Assembly (NCBI GenBank): GCA_003993805.1
Contig: RSEF01000004.1
Location: 78,220,748-78,284,747, forward strand
Direction of reading: 5' to 3'
Source of the DNA: Himantopus leucocephalus
Lineage: Eukaryota; Chordata; Aves; Charadriiformes; Recurvirostridae
Length of the DNA stretch: 64,000 bases
The notes beneath the pieces are model-generated. The model saw only the letters and a list, made by a program, of their open reading frames with translations, made no database searches and was not told the DNA's origin. Shown here piece by piece: positions 33,886-46,764 of this stretch. Position numbers and translations under genes: made by a program. Positions within the stretch are counted from its first letter, which is position 1. Every line of letters begins with the position of its first letter.

Positions 33886-34736
33886 AGAATCACAGAATTG
33901 CTGACATTTGTAGAGCATCTAGTCCACCCCGCTTCCCACCCCCCTGGCTCAAAACCTACAGTAGGTTACACTGGACAGTATTCAGCTGGGTTTTGAATAT
34001 TTCCAAAGATCTGAACTCCACAACCTTTCTGGGACACCTGTACCACTGTTCAATCACCCTCACATTTAAAAGGTGTTTTCTTATGTTTATACATAATTTC
34101 CTGTGCCCATTGCCTCATGTCTTTCTACAGGACACCAGTGAGAAAAGCCTATTTCTGTCATTTTCACGCCCTCCTATCAGATATTTATAAACATTGAAAA
34201 GATTCCAATTCCCACTGAGCCTTCTCTAGGTCCCAGTTGTCTTAGCCTTTCGTCATCTGAGAGATGCTCCACTTCCTTAAACATCTTAGTGGCCCTTCAC
34301 TGGACTCTTTCCAGTATGTCCATATCTCTCTTGTACTGGGAAGCCCAGACCTGGACATAGTGTTCCAGATATGGCCTCCCCAGTGCCTGGTAGAGGGAAA
34401 TGATCAGCTCCCTCAGGCTGCTGGGCACACATTTCCTGATGCAGCCTACAAGACTGTTGGCCTTCTTTGTTGCAAAGTTTTGTTAAAGCTCCTGTTCCAC
34501 TGGGTGTCCACCAGTACACATAGGTCATTCTCTGTAGAGTTGTTTTGCAACCAGTCAGCCCCCAGCCTGTCTTGGTGCATGACGTTATTTCTTTCCAGGT
34601 GCAGGACTGCATTTCCCGTTGCTGAATTCATGACGTTTCTGTCAGCTTATTTGTCCAGCCATCAAGGTTTCTCTGAATGGAAGCACATTCACCTGTTGTA
34701 TTAGCCATTCTTCCCATTTCCATGTGTCCTGCAGAT
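33886..34736 (-). mobile_element. CR1 LINE, reverse, about 850 bp
   Basis: It opens at AATCACAGAATTGCTGAC, the reverse complement of the CR1 3' end. It then passes CCTTTCTGGGACACCTGTAC, TGTGCCCATTGCCTCATGTC, TGGCCCTTCACTGGACTCTT, CCAGATATGGCCTCCCCAGT, GCCTTCTTTGTTGCAAAG and CAGGTGCAGGACTGCATTTC, the usual antisense CR1 landmarks in the right order. In sense it covers the ORF2 C-terminus plus 3' untranslated region. Reverse frames at 34286-34612 and 34446-34631 are partial ORF2 remnants with multiple disruptions. The right boundary near 34736 is where landmarks stop. Confidence 0.92.
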
Positions 34737-34739
34737 GAT

Positions 34740-34845
34740 AGCTTAATGTTTTAGCAACTAATTTTCACCATCATTCTCACTCTCTCTTTCTTTCTAATGA
34801 ATTAAACAATACCTTTATAGAGTGTTGTGAACATGTCTTGAGGTG
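34740..34845 (+). repeat. Dispersed local repeat, copy 1
   Basis: A block of about 105 bp that recurs at 36123-36225. Shared landmarks in order are AGCTTAATG, TTTTAGCAACTAA / TTTAACACCTAAC, ATCATT, a CTCTCTCTTTCT run, CTAATGA, ATTAAA, ATACCTTTATAGAGT, and TGAACA. By eye about four of five positions agree. It starts directly at the upstream edge of the reverse CR1. I do not recognise the family; it could be a highly diverged CR1 segment or a small segmental duplication. Confidence 0.7.
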
Positions 34846-35456
34846 CCAGATGTTGGTATGAGCTTCCTTTTGGCTGAAGGCAAGTAAACTCTGAGTGTTG
34901 CACTCGTTAGCTTAAAATTTAAAACAGCACATTTTTTCCCTTGATAAAAAAAAAAAGTGAATTTATATCAAAATTAGTCTGTAACAGAGTCACACTATTC
35001 CAGAATATGAATTGTCTGCCACTCATACTCATGACATCAGCTCTTTACTCTGTCCATGTAAATTACTTAAGCCACACATGTTACTCTAGGTAGGATCATC
35101 AACAGCTCACAAAACCAAATTATTGCCATTTCCTATAACTACTTATACACAGTACTCCCACAAAGTTCAAACTCAAAAATAAAAGCTGTCTAGCAGTAAC
35201 TGCTTTAAACCTGTGTCTTAAGCTGTGACCCCTTACAAACAACTTGATATTATTAGGTAGTAACTGGCTAAGCAGGAGCATTTTATACCATGAGCCAATG
35301 GCTATAAGAACTCTCCCTATACAACAATTCACGTTTCAATTCAGAAATTGGGAGAAGTGCAAGGGTATAGATACAGTAGTGTAGAGAGAAGGAGTATTAT
35401 GAATGAGTCTGTACTTTTTTAGACACTAGCTAACTTAACTTAGGTTTGCAGGAATC

Positions 35457-35492
35457 ATATTTTCAGTGGCAGATATATTTTCAGTGGCAGAT
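35457..35492 (+). repeat. 18-bp perfect tandem duplication
   Basis: ATATTTTCAGTGGCAGAT occurs twice head to tail (35457-35474, 35475-35492), followed by a decayed third start (ATCATAATTTCAGTG). Confidence 0.9.
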
Positions 35493-35962
35493 ATCATAAT
35501 TTCAGTGTCTGATGTGAGAGGATCTTAAAAGAAATCAGGAAGATGTAGTTAAGTTGTGAAATAGACTTCAAACTACACAGCAGTGATATGATTGTGATTT
35601 TCATAAATGTACAAAAAAAGAAGTGCAAATGCCTGATGATGCCCACCTAGGAAAAAGTAAAATAATAGGTTGCTTAAGTACCTCACAAATGAAATAGTAT
35701 TTGGGATAATTTTCTGGACTAAAATAACTTAGAGTTTATCCTGACTACTGCTTTAGTTTAATAAAACCTGAATATGTCTTAAAAAAAAAAAAAAATCCCC
35801 AAATGTTCTACTTCTAACACATTAGCTATTGAATTTGGGCCTGACTGGAGCTCTAAGTTTGCAGCTCATTAGATTTATCAAAGTTTGGCCAAATGTCTTA
35901 CCCAGATATTAATTTAAATTGGTGTTTGGGTCATGAAAAATGTAACATCTGTTGCAACATTT

Positions 35963-35999
35963 TATATATATATGTGTGTGTGTGTATATATATATATAT
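35963..35999 (+). repeat. Compound (TA)n(TG)n(TA)n microsatellite
   Basis: Thirty-seven bases of uninterrupted alternating purine-pyrimidine: TA repeats, then TG repeats, then TA repeats. Such tracts are prone to length change between individuals. Confidence 0.95.
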
Positions 36000-36122
36000 C
36001 AAAGAGGACAAAGTCTGAAAGGTAATGTCCTCTTTGCTGTTCAGACAATATTTCACATGGTTTTGGTGGAATCGTTGATAAGCAATAATCTTATATGATT
36101 AGTGAGCACCTCTGCAAATCAG

Positions 36123-36225
36123 AGCTTAATGCTTTAACACCTAACTTTTATCATCATTGTCTCTCTCTCTCTTTCTAATGATTAAAGTATACCTTTATAG
36201 AGTTATATGAACACTTATTGAGTGG
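36123..36225 (+). repeat. Dispersed local repeat, copy 2
   Basis: The partner of 34740-34845 in the same orientation, about 1.4 kb downstream; see that entry for shared landmarks. Here the CT-rich run is a cleaner CTCTCTCTCTCT and the flanking sequence on both sides differs, except for a short CTGCAAAT / CTGCAGAT match just upstream. Confidence 0.7.
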
Positions 36226-39145
36226 ATGAGGTTTACCTGGATTTCCACTGTGTCTCTGTTCTTCAACCTCTCGCAAACCTACAGTTCTTGAAAATTATAC
36301 AAAAAAGATTTTTCATAGGAAAATACCCGAGACCACTATACAAACTTAATTCAGATCTCAGTGGGCGTTCAAATGGTAGTCCTACATGCGAAAAGCAATA
36401 TGCCTGCACATATACCTTGATGTTTTATAATACATGGAGAAAAGGCAAAGTAAGAGAATAAACTAAACAGAATCTGGTAAATACTTTTATGACTAGATTG
36501 TGAGTTAGAAATAAATAATTTTCTCATGCTTCTCTCTGATAATAATTATAGTGTTACATAGAATACCAGTAACTTGCATGGTTATTGTAATTTTAAGAGA
36601 CAAGGAGAAGCAAGTTCATTTTCAGGTTGGTACCTTACTGTAATTATTTTTCAATTAGTATTTAATAGCATTTTATCGCAACAGTTTCACTCTTTGTCTT
36701 AATGACTAGTTCATTCTCAAATTTCTATGTTGTTCAGCATAGTATAGACTAAAAAGAAAGTGTTAGAGGGTGAAAGGAGAAAAGGGAATATGAATGCTAC
36801 AAAATTTGTTACAGGATATGGGAATCAATTTAATGCCTAAAGCTGTATTTTAGTGTATGCATTTGAGATCAGAAGAATACTATGTGTATATATATGCGTA
36901 TACACACATGTACATATACTTTTATACTTATATTTATACTTATGCCTACACTTATTGAAAAAAATGCAAAGTTTGCTATCATCTTAAAAAAGGTTTAAAA
37001 CACTAAGCATATCAATAGTACTTAAATAATATGGTACTTTTTGGTGCAAGCATTCAATTATAGTTTTCTGCAAAGGGCAGAGGAACATTTGCCTTTTAAG
37101 GAAAACAGACACACATATTTAAATCTTTATATAGTTACACAGAGGAAATGTTAAACACCCAAAAGTGAAAAGTAATAATACTCTCACAGAAAAGGAAATA
37201 GAGATTGCATTGTACAATACAATCATCTCAGCAGTGAGTCATTATCAAGGGGAAAGCATAGTGAGTATAAAGATGTGAACATTATGTGGAAAAGTTAATG
37301 TGTCTTGGTAATCTGTTTTTTATGATTTAAACAGTGGCCTGGTAACATGTTTCAATGGGTGTAAAAAAATCTATTTTTAGTAATAGCTGGGGAAACCTCT
37401 TACGCTTAAGCTGTTTCACTCCCCAAGTTATTAAGAATTTGGATACTCTAGTGCTGTTTTGAAATCACATAGCAAATATCTTTCCATACCTATACTAGCA
37501 AATGAAGAAGCTGCCACCCATCTTTTCCCCCTCCCATAAAATCTAAACAGATATGCCAAAAAGGAAAGTGTTGCTGGAACTCAGAACCTTCTCAGTCTTG
37601 GTCAGAGACAGATCAAAAGCCAATGAACTACTATGCTACATAACAGTGAAAAAGATGATATAAAGAGAAAAGACAATGGTTGGCAGGAATAGCCACAGAT
37701 TTACACCATAAATCACGATCTTGTGTGGACATAATATATACTAGAATAATGCAGTGTTCATTATGTTAAAAATGACATACTTGGCTGCTATTCTGGTTTT
37801 TGTGGGTGATTTTTCTTTGTCAATTGGTTATCAAAGCTATATTTAGTATGTGCATTGTAAACTTCATGTGCACACACACTTAAGATGTATATAGCTTTCA
37901 CTAATAAAAGCTCAAAACATCTAACAGCCTTTTCATAAGTTGTCTTTAATATAACCCTGAGGGACTGGAAAGTACTATTGTACATTCTAAAGGATACGGA
38001 GCTGAAGGAGAGAAAAACTAAAGACTTGTCAATAGGAAAAGGATTGCAGTAGCAGCTTCTGTAGAGTAGCTCTTTGTGTCTCTTTCTGTTAATACTCCTT
38101 TGCAAGTGAAGAAAAAATGCTTTACCTTGGGGCATCATTGTGTTAACAGACTCAGTCTAGTATACATTTGCTCCTTCACTCCCGAAAGCTGCCCATAAGA
38201 TCAGATACTAAATCTGGGAGAGGGTAAACCCACAAGAATGAAACTTTCAGAGTGAGAAAAACATGGCCTGAAAGCTTCTCTTAGTGTAACCTCCACAGTA
38301 TTTGATGTAGGTAGGTAGATCAAGAAACAAAGGACTTTTCTGATCTCAGGACTGGGTTTTTTTTGCCAATTTCCCCTGGTCATTTTCTTGTCTATTGGTC
38401 AAATGGCCATCATGCTAGAAAGAATAGAAATAATGTCCAAGACATACTTTTACCAAAGAAATATTAAGCTATAACTGGTATACCTAGTCTTGGAATATTT
38501 AATTTTTTATTTTTTTTTTGTAAGCTCAGACTGAAAGGATCCTCTGTTGCTCTACCTGGAATTTTGGCATGTTTGAAAGTCTGCTGTAGTAAAGATGAAG
38601 TTCAATATTGCCAATTATAATTTTCCTCTCCTCACCTTTTTTCCTTTTCTTTCTGTCTAATGTAATTGGCTGCCTTCTTTTATTTCAATTTTTACTTTTG
38701 ATACTATTATTTTGATTATTCTGTTGAACCATCTGATATCTGCCCTTCTCTCATACCTTATTCTTTAGAATGTATGCATCATTATAACGGCAGAACAGCG
38801 GGTTTTAATTAGCCACTAGATTCTTACCGTCTCTTTCCTTTCTTATTCAGAACATAAATGAAAACTGTTGCAACTTTTTTAGACTTCCCTTTCCATTTTG
38901 GAATTTTTCATAACTTAGATCTCAAGATAAATTGAATGGGGAGCTTCCCTTTCAGTTGTGGAGGCATTACACCAGACTTCTTTTTCACCCTGTGTTTTAT
39001 GAAATTCATGTTTATTAATTCCATGTTTATGAATATTATGTCCATTAAAAATATATTGCACAGACATCTAAATACATTTTTCTGTATGATGATCATACTG
39101 AGATACTTGTAATTCTTCACATTAATTCAAGAACAGTATTGCCTT
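36226..39145. other. AT-rich noncoding stretch, nothing recognised
   Basis: No gene is supported. Low-complexity text with TATACTTATA-type units lies at about 36881-36950. ORFs at 37788-38138 and 38908-39120 on the reverse strand are chance-like (lysine, isoleucine, phenylalanine-rich). Confidence 0.6.
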
Positions 39146-39420
39146 TCAGTTGTCCATGAAAGCAGATGATTGTAATACACCACGGTTCGATACTGGTTGC
39201 AGATATCCTACCAGAAGACTACAGAGTACAAAGCTTTCAGCAAGTTGTGGAATGTTATCCAAAGGCTGCAGCTTGTGTCTCCACTTCTCAAGGCCTTTGC
39301 TATCACACCAGCTCTGAATTTCTCTGCATAATGTAACTGTGTTGGAGTCAAATATCTTATTGTGCACAGAATAACTGCTTGTTACAGTTATCCATATAAA
39401 ACTACAGTTGCACCACACAA
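39146..39420 (-). mobile_element. LTR family A fragment, reverse (copy 2)
   Basis: On the reverse strand this matches the middle of the block at 39900-40677. Shared in order are TAACAAGC, TATTCTGTGC / TATGCAG, GATATTTG / GGTATTTG, ACTC-ACACA, GCAGAGAAAT / GTAGAGAAAT, GGTGTGATAGCA, GGCC-TGAG and CACA-GCTGCA / CACAGGATGC. It is therefore the same repeat family, as a fragment of about 275 bp. The identity as an LTR is inherited from the longer copies. Confidence 0.55.
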
Positions 39421-39899
39421 ATACAATTTTTCATTCTTTTTTGGCCTATGAAATTAGCAGATAGGATTTATTCTTGACAGCAGAAGCTGTGAAAGAAATC
39501 TCCACATAGATTTTATGACTGGGTCACTTTTCCGTAGAAAGACAATTATATCTTTTATCTGAGAGAGTTGTAAGATTGAAGCAAAAAGTCTTCCACCTAA
39601 GTAAGATTTTTTTTTTGTTAATATTATACTAATTAACAGTGCTCTACTTACCTTGTTTGCACAAGGTCAACAGTGGTAATGAGAACAGATTGAATGCAGT
39701 GAATTAGGTCCTAAAGGATGTTATGCTCAAAATCTTGTTTATGGGCAAAGAGGAAGCACATCTTATATATAAATAAAATCAAGAATTTATCCTGAAAGTC
39801 TAATTATTAGTAGTCCAGATCTAATTGTTACAAAAAACCCAGAAAGAATAATGATGCAACTAAAATTGTTCTACACACGCTTCTTAGTTTCTATCACTT

Positions 39900-40677
39900 T
39901 TCCTGGTGTTGTGCTCACCCTTCCCCTGCTCCTCTGAGCCCATTGGTTTCACACCAATGAGGAGGGAGTGTTATGAATTATCAGCGTCTAGAGTTCCTCA
40001 GCAGGAGGAATATGATGTTCATGTTGATGGTGTCTTCTTCAGCTTTCTAGGGTTGACTTGGGGTTATTTTGTGTGTTTGCTAACATACTTTTATGCTTTT
40101 CTGTTTCTTGCTTGGCCTAGAGCTCCAGGTTACATCCATATTTATTATATATTGTGACCTTTATGTATGTTAGATATTATTCCTTTGTTTCTCATTCTTA
40201 GCCCTAAAACATGTTCTGCCCAGCTCCAGATCTCCAGCTCTTTAACTGACCATGGGTGCTGTTGCTTATAGCCATGGTGCCTCCAGTGCCAGGCCTGTGA
40301 CCCACCCCTTCTCATCCCATGCTTGCACACTGTGTCGCATCCTGTGCCCCTGTTCCTCAGGGCCCCTGCTATCACACCGGGCTTGCATTTCTCTACAATA
40401 TTGTGTCAGAGTTGCAAATACCTCATTCTGCATAGCGCTTGTTATCACTCACTAGGTGAGACTATGGCTGTACTACAGAAAGATAAACAAAAGTAAAACA
40501 AATTAGGCCTAATCCCTTGGTCAGTTACAGAAATTGCTGCCACAGCCAAACCAAGTTGAGACAAAGCTAAAGACAGGTCAGGTTGAGCCAGAGCAAGTCT
40601 GACAAGCCTCAGTTTTGAGGACTTGCAAATCCACTGCAAAGCTTATGGTCTGTTACCAGCAATAGCCCTACACTACA
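39900..40677 (-). mobile_element. LTR family A, reverse (copy 3)
   Basis: A GC-richer block between AT-rich flanks. Read on the reverse strand it could start at TGTAGTGTAGGGC (40665-40677) and continues through GCAGTGGATTTGCAAGTCC, TTGGTTTGGCTGTGGCAGC, AATTTGTTTTACTTTTG, GGTGTGATAGCAGGGGCCC, GGAGCTGGGCAGAACATG and AACCCCAAGTCAACCC. It then ends in a CCAAT-type inverted motif ATTGGTGTGAAACCAAT near 39943-39959. The order matches copy 1 (17846-18729). It lacks the TATA-containing end, so it is a truncated LTR. Two antisense short ORFs in it have no viral protein resemblance. Confidence 0.5.
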
Positions 40678-43600
40678 GGTCCACATGGTTACAAGGAGCG
40701 TTAGTTTATGTGACAGACATGAAGAAATGCCTCTCTGCAGACATGTAAATAATATAGCCTTAGGGACAAGTTCAGTAGAAACCAATGTGGGGAAATAAGA
40801 ATGCGCAGTGCCCTAAATGTCTGCTTCTTAGAGGTGTTAACGCCGATTTTTCCCATTAAACAACAAGAATGATAAAGCATATTTGCTCGGAGGATGATTT
40901 TTTAATGTAGTTTCAATACGTATTATTTAAAATCGATTAAAATATTTCAGTGTACTAAAATATAAGCAGGAAAATTTAAACATGAAGGTAACAAAGCAAA
41001 AAAAATGTTACAAGATATAAACAATGAGTTATCTCTCTGAACACAAGTATTAAGTACTGACAAAATAAATCTCTGGAGCAGGGATGTTGAAGAATGGTCA
41101 CACAGACAGCTGTAGGAAAAATACTATTTTAATGACAGATGCAGGCTTAAAGCAGTTAGCTCCAGTTCACCTGCTACTGGATTCAATTCTAGCAAAAAGA
41201 TGATGTATGCTGTTGCCTTGCAGCAGTGTATGACTACAGCCTTGCAGTATATGACTATAGTGTCTGATAAAAAGCTTACTGAAATCAAAAGAATCCCACA
41301 ATGATGTAAGAATCCACCTTGTGATTTTAAGTATCAGTGCATTTTTTATCTGTTTCTCATGAAACTTGTCATATGGACACAACGTCTGTGTCATAAATCT
41401 TAAGCCCAAGTTTAGTAGCGATTTTTCATTATAAAAAGGATTTGTTGACAAAATTGTGTTGTCTCTGAAAAGTGAATGCTTCTGGGGAAAAAAAAAGCTA
41501 TTTTATTTTAAAAATTTACTTGGAAGTGAAGGCGTGAGGTAGAGGGCGTCCTTTCTTTTGTTCATCAGAAGACAGAAAAAACATTATATTTGGAACATTA
41601 TATGTAATTAAATAAAAGAAACAACCATCTGAAAGTGTAAAAGGTGGTACTATATTTCGATAAATTATTAAACAATGTAACTATTTTCCTGCACTGCATG
41701 GAAGCAAATTACCATTTTTAAAGAATTTGTGGGTTTGGGCTTTGTGTTTTGCTTTTGTTGTTCTTAGGTTGTTGGGGTTTTTTTTTTTGTTCGTTTGTTG
41801 GTTTTTTTCTGAGAGTGAAAAATATGTCTTTATTCCACCTCCCTTAGACAGTTTTTAAAGGTATATATGCACGTTTGACAAACAATCTATATGGTACCAG
41901 AACAAATGTTTGAACTCCTAATTGTTCTGCAGCTTTGAGGAGGTAAAAGAGGTTCGTTTTTGGCTTTCTTTCCTGATAACAAGGTGAAATTCAAACCCTA
42001 CGAGCCTCACACCTGCAGCTGAGGGAAATAAAATTATTCTGATAAAGCGCTTCTAACACACTGACCAACAGACTATAGGATTTCTATTAAATTCCTTCAT
42101 TCCTTTCTGTAATTCCTGAACTGCTTAGTCAACATGTTGTTCAGGGCTATGTGAATTTTTATTACATTTATTCAAACACAATTGTATGTTTTGTTGTGCT
42201 TCCCTTTTCATTACACTTTTAAAGAACATAATGTAAAAAGAGTAAACTTGGTATTTTTAGATATTTATTAGAAAACTTCTATGCAGGACAAAAAAAAAAT
42301 ACTTTACTTTTGCACCTATATTAAAGTAGGACCAGGTATACAGAGACAAATCCTTTTGTATAGGCAAATCCCTCTAATATGTCAAGATTCAATGTAGGAA
42401 AATACACATTATAAAGAAATAAGATTCTTTATTTTCCAAAAAGTTTCAAAAGTCAATAGTAAACTGTTATAACATTGTAACTCTCAAAAAATGGATTCAA
42501 ACCAATTTGAACGGACAATGTGAATCCCTGAATCCAACCAGACTGACTGGTATATAGCGGCTTCAAATAATCGTAATTATATATGTTTTGATTTTTGTGC
42601 CAGATAATCATATTTTATGGTTAAATACTGTATTTTAATAATATCATGCATGCTCAATAGCAATCTCACAGAAGTATGTAAAATTTCATATTAGTTGTCA
42701 TTGTTAATACCCTATTGCAGAATACAGAGATCCAGAAGTATAGCTTTTTTGCCAAGGAATTTTTTTTCACTGAGTGATGTTACTAGAGTCATATATCAGG
42801 CAAATCTTCTTAAGTACCACTTTGGGTAATATACCATTTAAACTACTAGAAGCAGTACCTCTCGTGATCATGAAGATGCAGGAGAGCAAGTAGTTGTCAC
42901 CTTCTTGGTACCTATGATGTCTCTTTTCCCAAGTCTATACAACCTTTAACCCTTCCAAAGTTAATTAACACACTCATTTTTTAAAGTAGAAAAATAACAG
43001 AGAAATGTACACAATTTCTTCTTAATTTGATTTAGTCAACCAAAACTTACTTCCTTTAATAACATTTATGGCTGTTACCAGATATTAATTAGTGATACAA
43101 CTAGCCCATTACTAAATCTCTGCCAAGCACATTAAATTCTAATATGCTACTGTTCTCCAAATAACTGTTTGTGGGAGCCATGAATAAAGCTGAGAAGAAA
43201 TAACAATGATTTGATTTCTCTCTAGTATTTTGTGTAACTGCAGTTCTCAGAATAATAAAAATGAAAACACAGTACTTTTGGCACAGTTTATGCTAAACAG
43301 TATTGTATAAACACCAAGAACTTCAAGCTTCAGGTTTATATCGATTGTGGTGTCATCTTATAATACAGTGTTATGTTCCTTCTTGACAATTCTCTGTTGC
43401 AGTTACTTATATTATCTAGAGAAATAGTGACACCAGAGATTAATAGAGAAGTTAGGTATGAATTAGGTCTCAGTCAACTCTCTCACCTACCAAAAATTTA
43501 TTTAGTTCATCGGCAAAATCTGTTTTTTTTGGTGCAGCTTCCCAGATCATTTCCATCCTCTTCTGGTTTTGTTGTTGTTGTTAAAATAGCTACAGGAATT

Positions 43601-46600
43601 TTGTCTTTGTTAGTTTGAACTCTTTGTGATCCATTTGATTAGAGTCATGCGATAAGAATTATCATAGACTCTCACAATCTTGGTAGCTATACATTAGTTA
43701 TCCATTTAGTACTGCCAAAGACTCTCTTATTCATGACAGCTCTGCATTTTTACTATCCCCTTTTGTAGACTCAACTAGCATTTTCAGAGTTTTGTAATCA
43801 TTGGTGCTAGCATATAACTTGTTATGATTTCATCTTCTGCTTTCCACCGTTTCCCGGACTACCATAAATCCAGTGAAATTGTTTTATAATAATCTTTCAG
43901 TATCTGCTCAACTCTCTCTACTGGGTTCAGATCATGCCTGGATTTAATTTCTTTGACCACCTATATGGTTTTTTAAGGGATAAACTCTCCATTCTTCTCG
44001 TTGATGTATTAACAGGAAGAGCAATAGCTCTCAATAGTAAGAGACTAGGGATCCATTCTTTTCTAAACCAAGTTGACTTTAATTCTATTTACCATAATAT
44101 TTATTGGGGACTTTTCAATTTTCTTTGTTTCATTTCAGCTAGAATGGTAGAAAGCAGTTTGATTCAACATTTCAGTGTTATCTACTGCTTAAATATGTAA
44201 ATTAAAGATTATATTTTTGCAGAAAATCACCATTCTCCGTTCTTTGACATCTTGGATTTTCTTATTCTGACAAAAACAAGTGAATACTTGTTTGTCCTGC
44301 AGATTTGAACAAGCTGTAGACTTGAAAGGGATAAATTATTTTGTTCTTGTGAATCATCAGGAAAATTGGCAGTCTCAGTCTTGGTCATGAATCTTTTTAA
44401 TTGGCAAAATACCCCATTTTAATTAGCATATGCACAGTAACATTAATCCATATGTCTCCTGCTCTTTAGCTTATTTTGGTAGAAGCAAGGTTCTATTCTT
44501 TATCTCTGTCTTGGTAGCTTCTCCTCTCCTAAATGGTTTTCTCACTAATGCTCAACCCATCTAAAATATTCTGAACGCTATTGCTTACTGGGTTGTTACA
44601 TATTTCTTCCACAGCATTATTCAACTAGATGTGCTAAAACAGAGAAAGAGATGGCTTGGATGATATCTGTCAACCTCATAATGTAAGATTCCATTTTAGA
44701 TAGCTTTCAAAGCAAGCAACAATAGCATGTGGCAATTTACAGTGATTTTTGAATTTGCTGATCTTTGCTGCAAGATCCTAGAAAAAAAAAAGACACACTT
44801 TATACAAGTTAAAAAAGCTTGTGCATGATGGAAGTGAAAAGAATCTTATTCTCTTTCATTTTGAAAAGAAGACAAAGGGGAAGTGAGAGAGAATTTCTGA
44901 ACATACAAACCCCGTAACTGTTGCAATGTGTTTAAAAGCGAAACAAAATTAAAACTACAGAAAATAAAACAGATCTTATCTTAAGGACAAAACCAAACCA
45001 AAACGCCCACACACCTTTTTGGGACAAGATACTAATCTTCACTGACTGGAAGGGTAGATTAGATAGCACATGGAGTACTGTGATTGCAGAATGGCATTGC
45101 CCATCTAGTGCAGTATTCCATAGACTGATGTTGGTCCCTAGAAGGCCATAAATGGAGTCTACGACAAAACCAGTTATGTTCCTCGTAATGCTCAAACTTT
45201 ATCTTGCTCTAGAACAGAAACCAAGGGTAATGAAAAAAGGAAACAGAGTGCTTTACATGAGTTATAAATACAGCCCATGTAATAAAGAGGAGAATAGTCT
45301 TGTATATTTACCGTGAATAATACAATATAAGTATTTGCATTTAAAAAAAAAAGGGAAAAAAGTCATATCATGCTGAGGCAGTTGTATTCCTAATATTAAG
45401 CAATACATTCAGATACAGTTAAATCTGAATGCTGAGTTTTGTATTTGGTATCTCCTGGAAGCTTTTCTTGTGGCATAGAGACAACAGAAAAAACACTGGA
45501 TGAGTTTAACTGGAAAGAATATTGTGTAGTTAGCTAGAAAAAACAAGTGCAGTAAAAAATGTTTCAAAAACAGTTGATTAATCTTCATGGGTAATCTAAG
45601 GAGAGAGTAGAACCTCCCAAAGCATGATTCATCTCACTCAGTTTGTATTCAACTTTTAGGAAACAATGAATCATATCAAAAGGGACATTTATCAGTTAAG
45701 TTAAAAGCAGTCTAAATTACTCTCCTTTAATGGGTATTCAAAATTTAGATAGGTAGACAACATAAATTATATTTAAAAGCTCAGGGACTCTTCACTTTCC
45801 CATAAGGACTACCTAGTTAGAACTGTTATTTGTCCAGTGGCAGTAACGCAGCAAAAGAAAACCTAATCTTATTCAGTGTAAAAGTATCAACCAGCTACAA
45901 TCAGCAGCAAGTTTCAGAAAATGGAAAAGGACTTGGGAGTGTAAGGGTAAGAGGGAGGTGAAATACCGGATCAAAGAGCTTTAGGTATAACCTATACTGC
46001 AAAGTTTTACTAGTAGCAAAAAATAGTGGATAATAACATTACATAAAGTGTTCTTCAAAAAGTAAAGAGGTTTCTTTAGTTCATATTTAAAGATATATAT
46101 CTCTTTGATGTTTCTGTGGCATGTCAGAGAACAGCATAAAAAGTAATGTCATCATTTTTGCCAGTTTAACATTAGATCAGAGGACTTATCAATAATACGA
46201 GGTTTAGGTCAGGCAGATGGAAAATATCTAAAATACTATTACTGGCTGCAGCATAAGAATGGGCAGAAGGCATAAAAAAGTAGCAGTAGCAGGCATTTAA
46301 GATGATCACATGACCATTTTCCAGTAGTTGTTTTGTTTGGATATTGGGATTCTGTTTTACTTTGTTTTGGTTTTGTAGCAAAGAGAACAGCTTAGTGAGG
46401 TTACACAGCAGTCTGCATTAATTAAGTTGGTAAGGGAAAATCCTTTTTAAAGCTTTAACATGCATACTTGAATTAAAGAGAGGAAATAGAGAAGTCAGGA
46501 GTGTTTGCTTTATCCATGTTCATCCTAAAACACAATCCACAAGGAAAACATTGTAATATATTGCATCCTTTTGCATATTTCATATTGCATAATATTCCGG

Positions 46601-46764
46601 ACACTCCAACTTTAGACAGATTCTGGGATGAAACATAACAAGTGTAATTTAAAAAACATTCTATAAGTTCAATATCATACAAGCAAAAATTCTGTAAAAA
46701 TGTACATTTTTTCCTTCTTTTTGATGAGTATACACTTAGCATTTAAAAAAAAAAAGCCAATTGC
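40678..46764. other. AT-rich noncoding stretch, nothing firmly recognised
   Basis: About 6 kb without a supported gene. Small features are an imperfect tandem pair at 41216-41260, a G/T-rich simple patch at 41735-41812, a GTT-repeat at 43568-43580, and a homeodomain/POU-like motif cluster at 44385-44475. Short ORFs (for example 43934-44200, 44932-45195) have no family resemblance. Confidence 0.6.
41216..41260 (+). repeat. Imperfect 21-24-bp tandem pair
   Basis: CCTTGCAG...TATGACTACAG (41216-41239) is followed directly by CCTTGCAGTATATGACTATA and a closing G (41240-41260), the second unit three bases shorter. Confidence 0.85.

Larger units (their letters stand above)
34846..36122. other. AT-rich noncoding stretch with simple repeats
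   Basis: No gene was recognised. It contains an 18-bp tandem pair (35457-35492), an A15 run (35781-35795) and a compound microsatellite (35963-35999). Confidence 0.6.

Noticed and set aside
34264..34704. 146-codon forward ORF
   Set aside because: It is the antisense of a reverse CR1; the frame is a shadow of noncoding-strand CR1 sequence.
37788..38138. 116-codon reverse ORF
   Set aside because: Composition is typical of AT-rich chance frames; no domain or splice context was seen.
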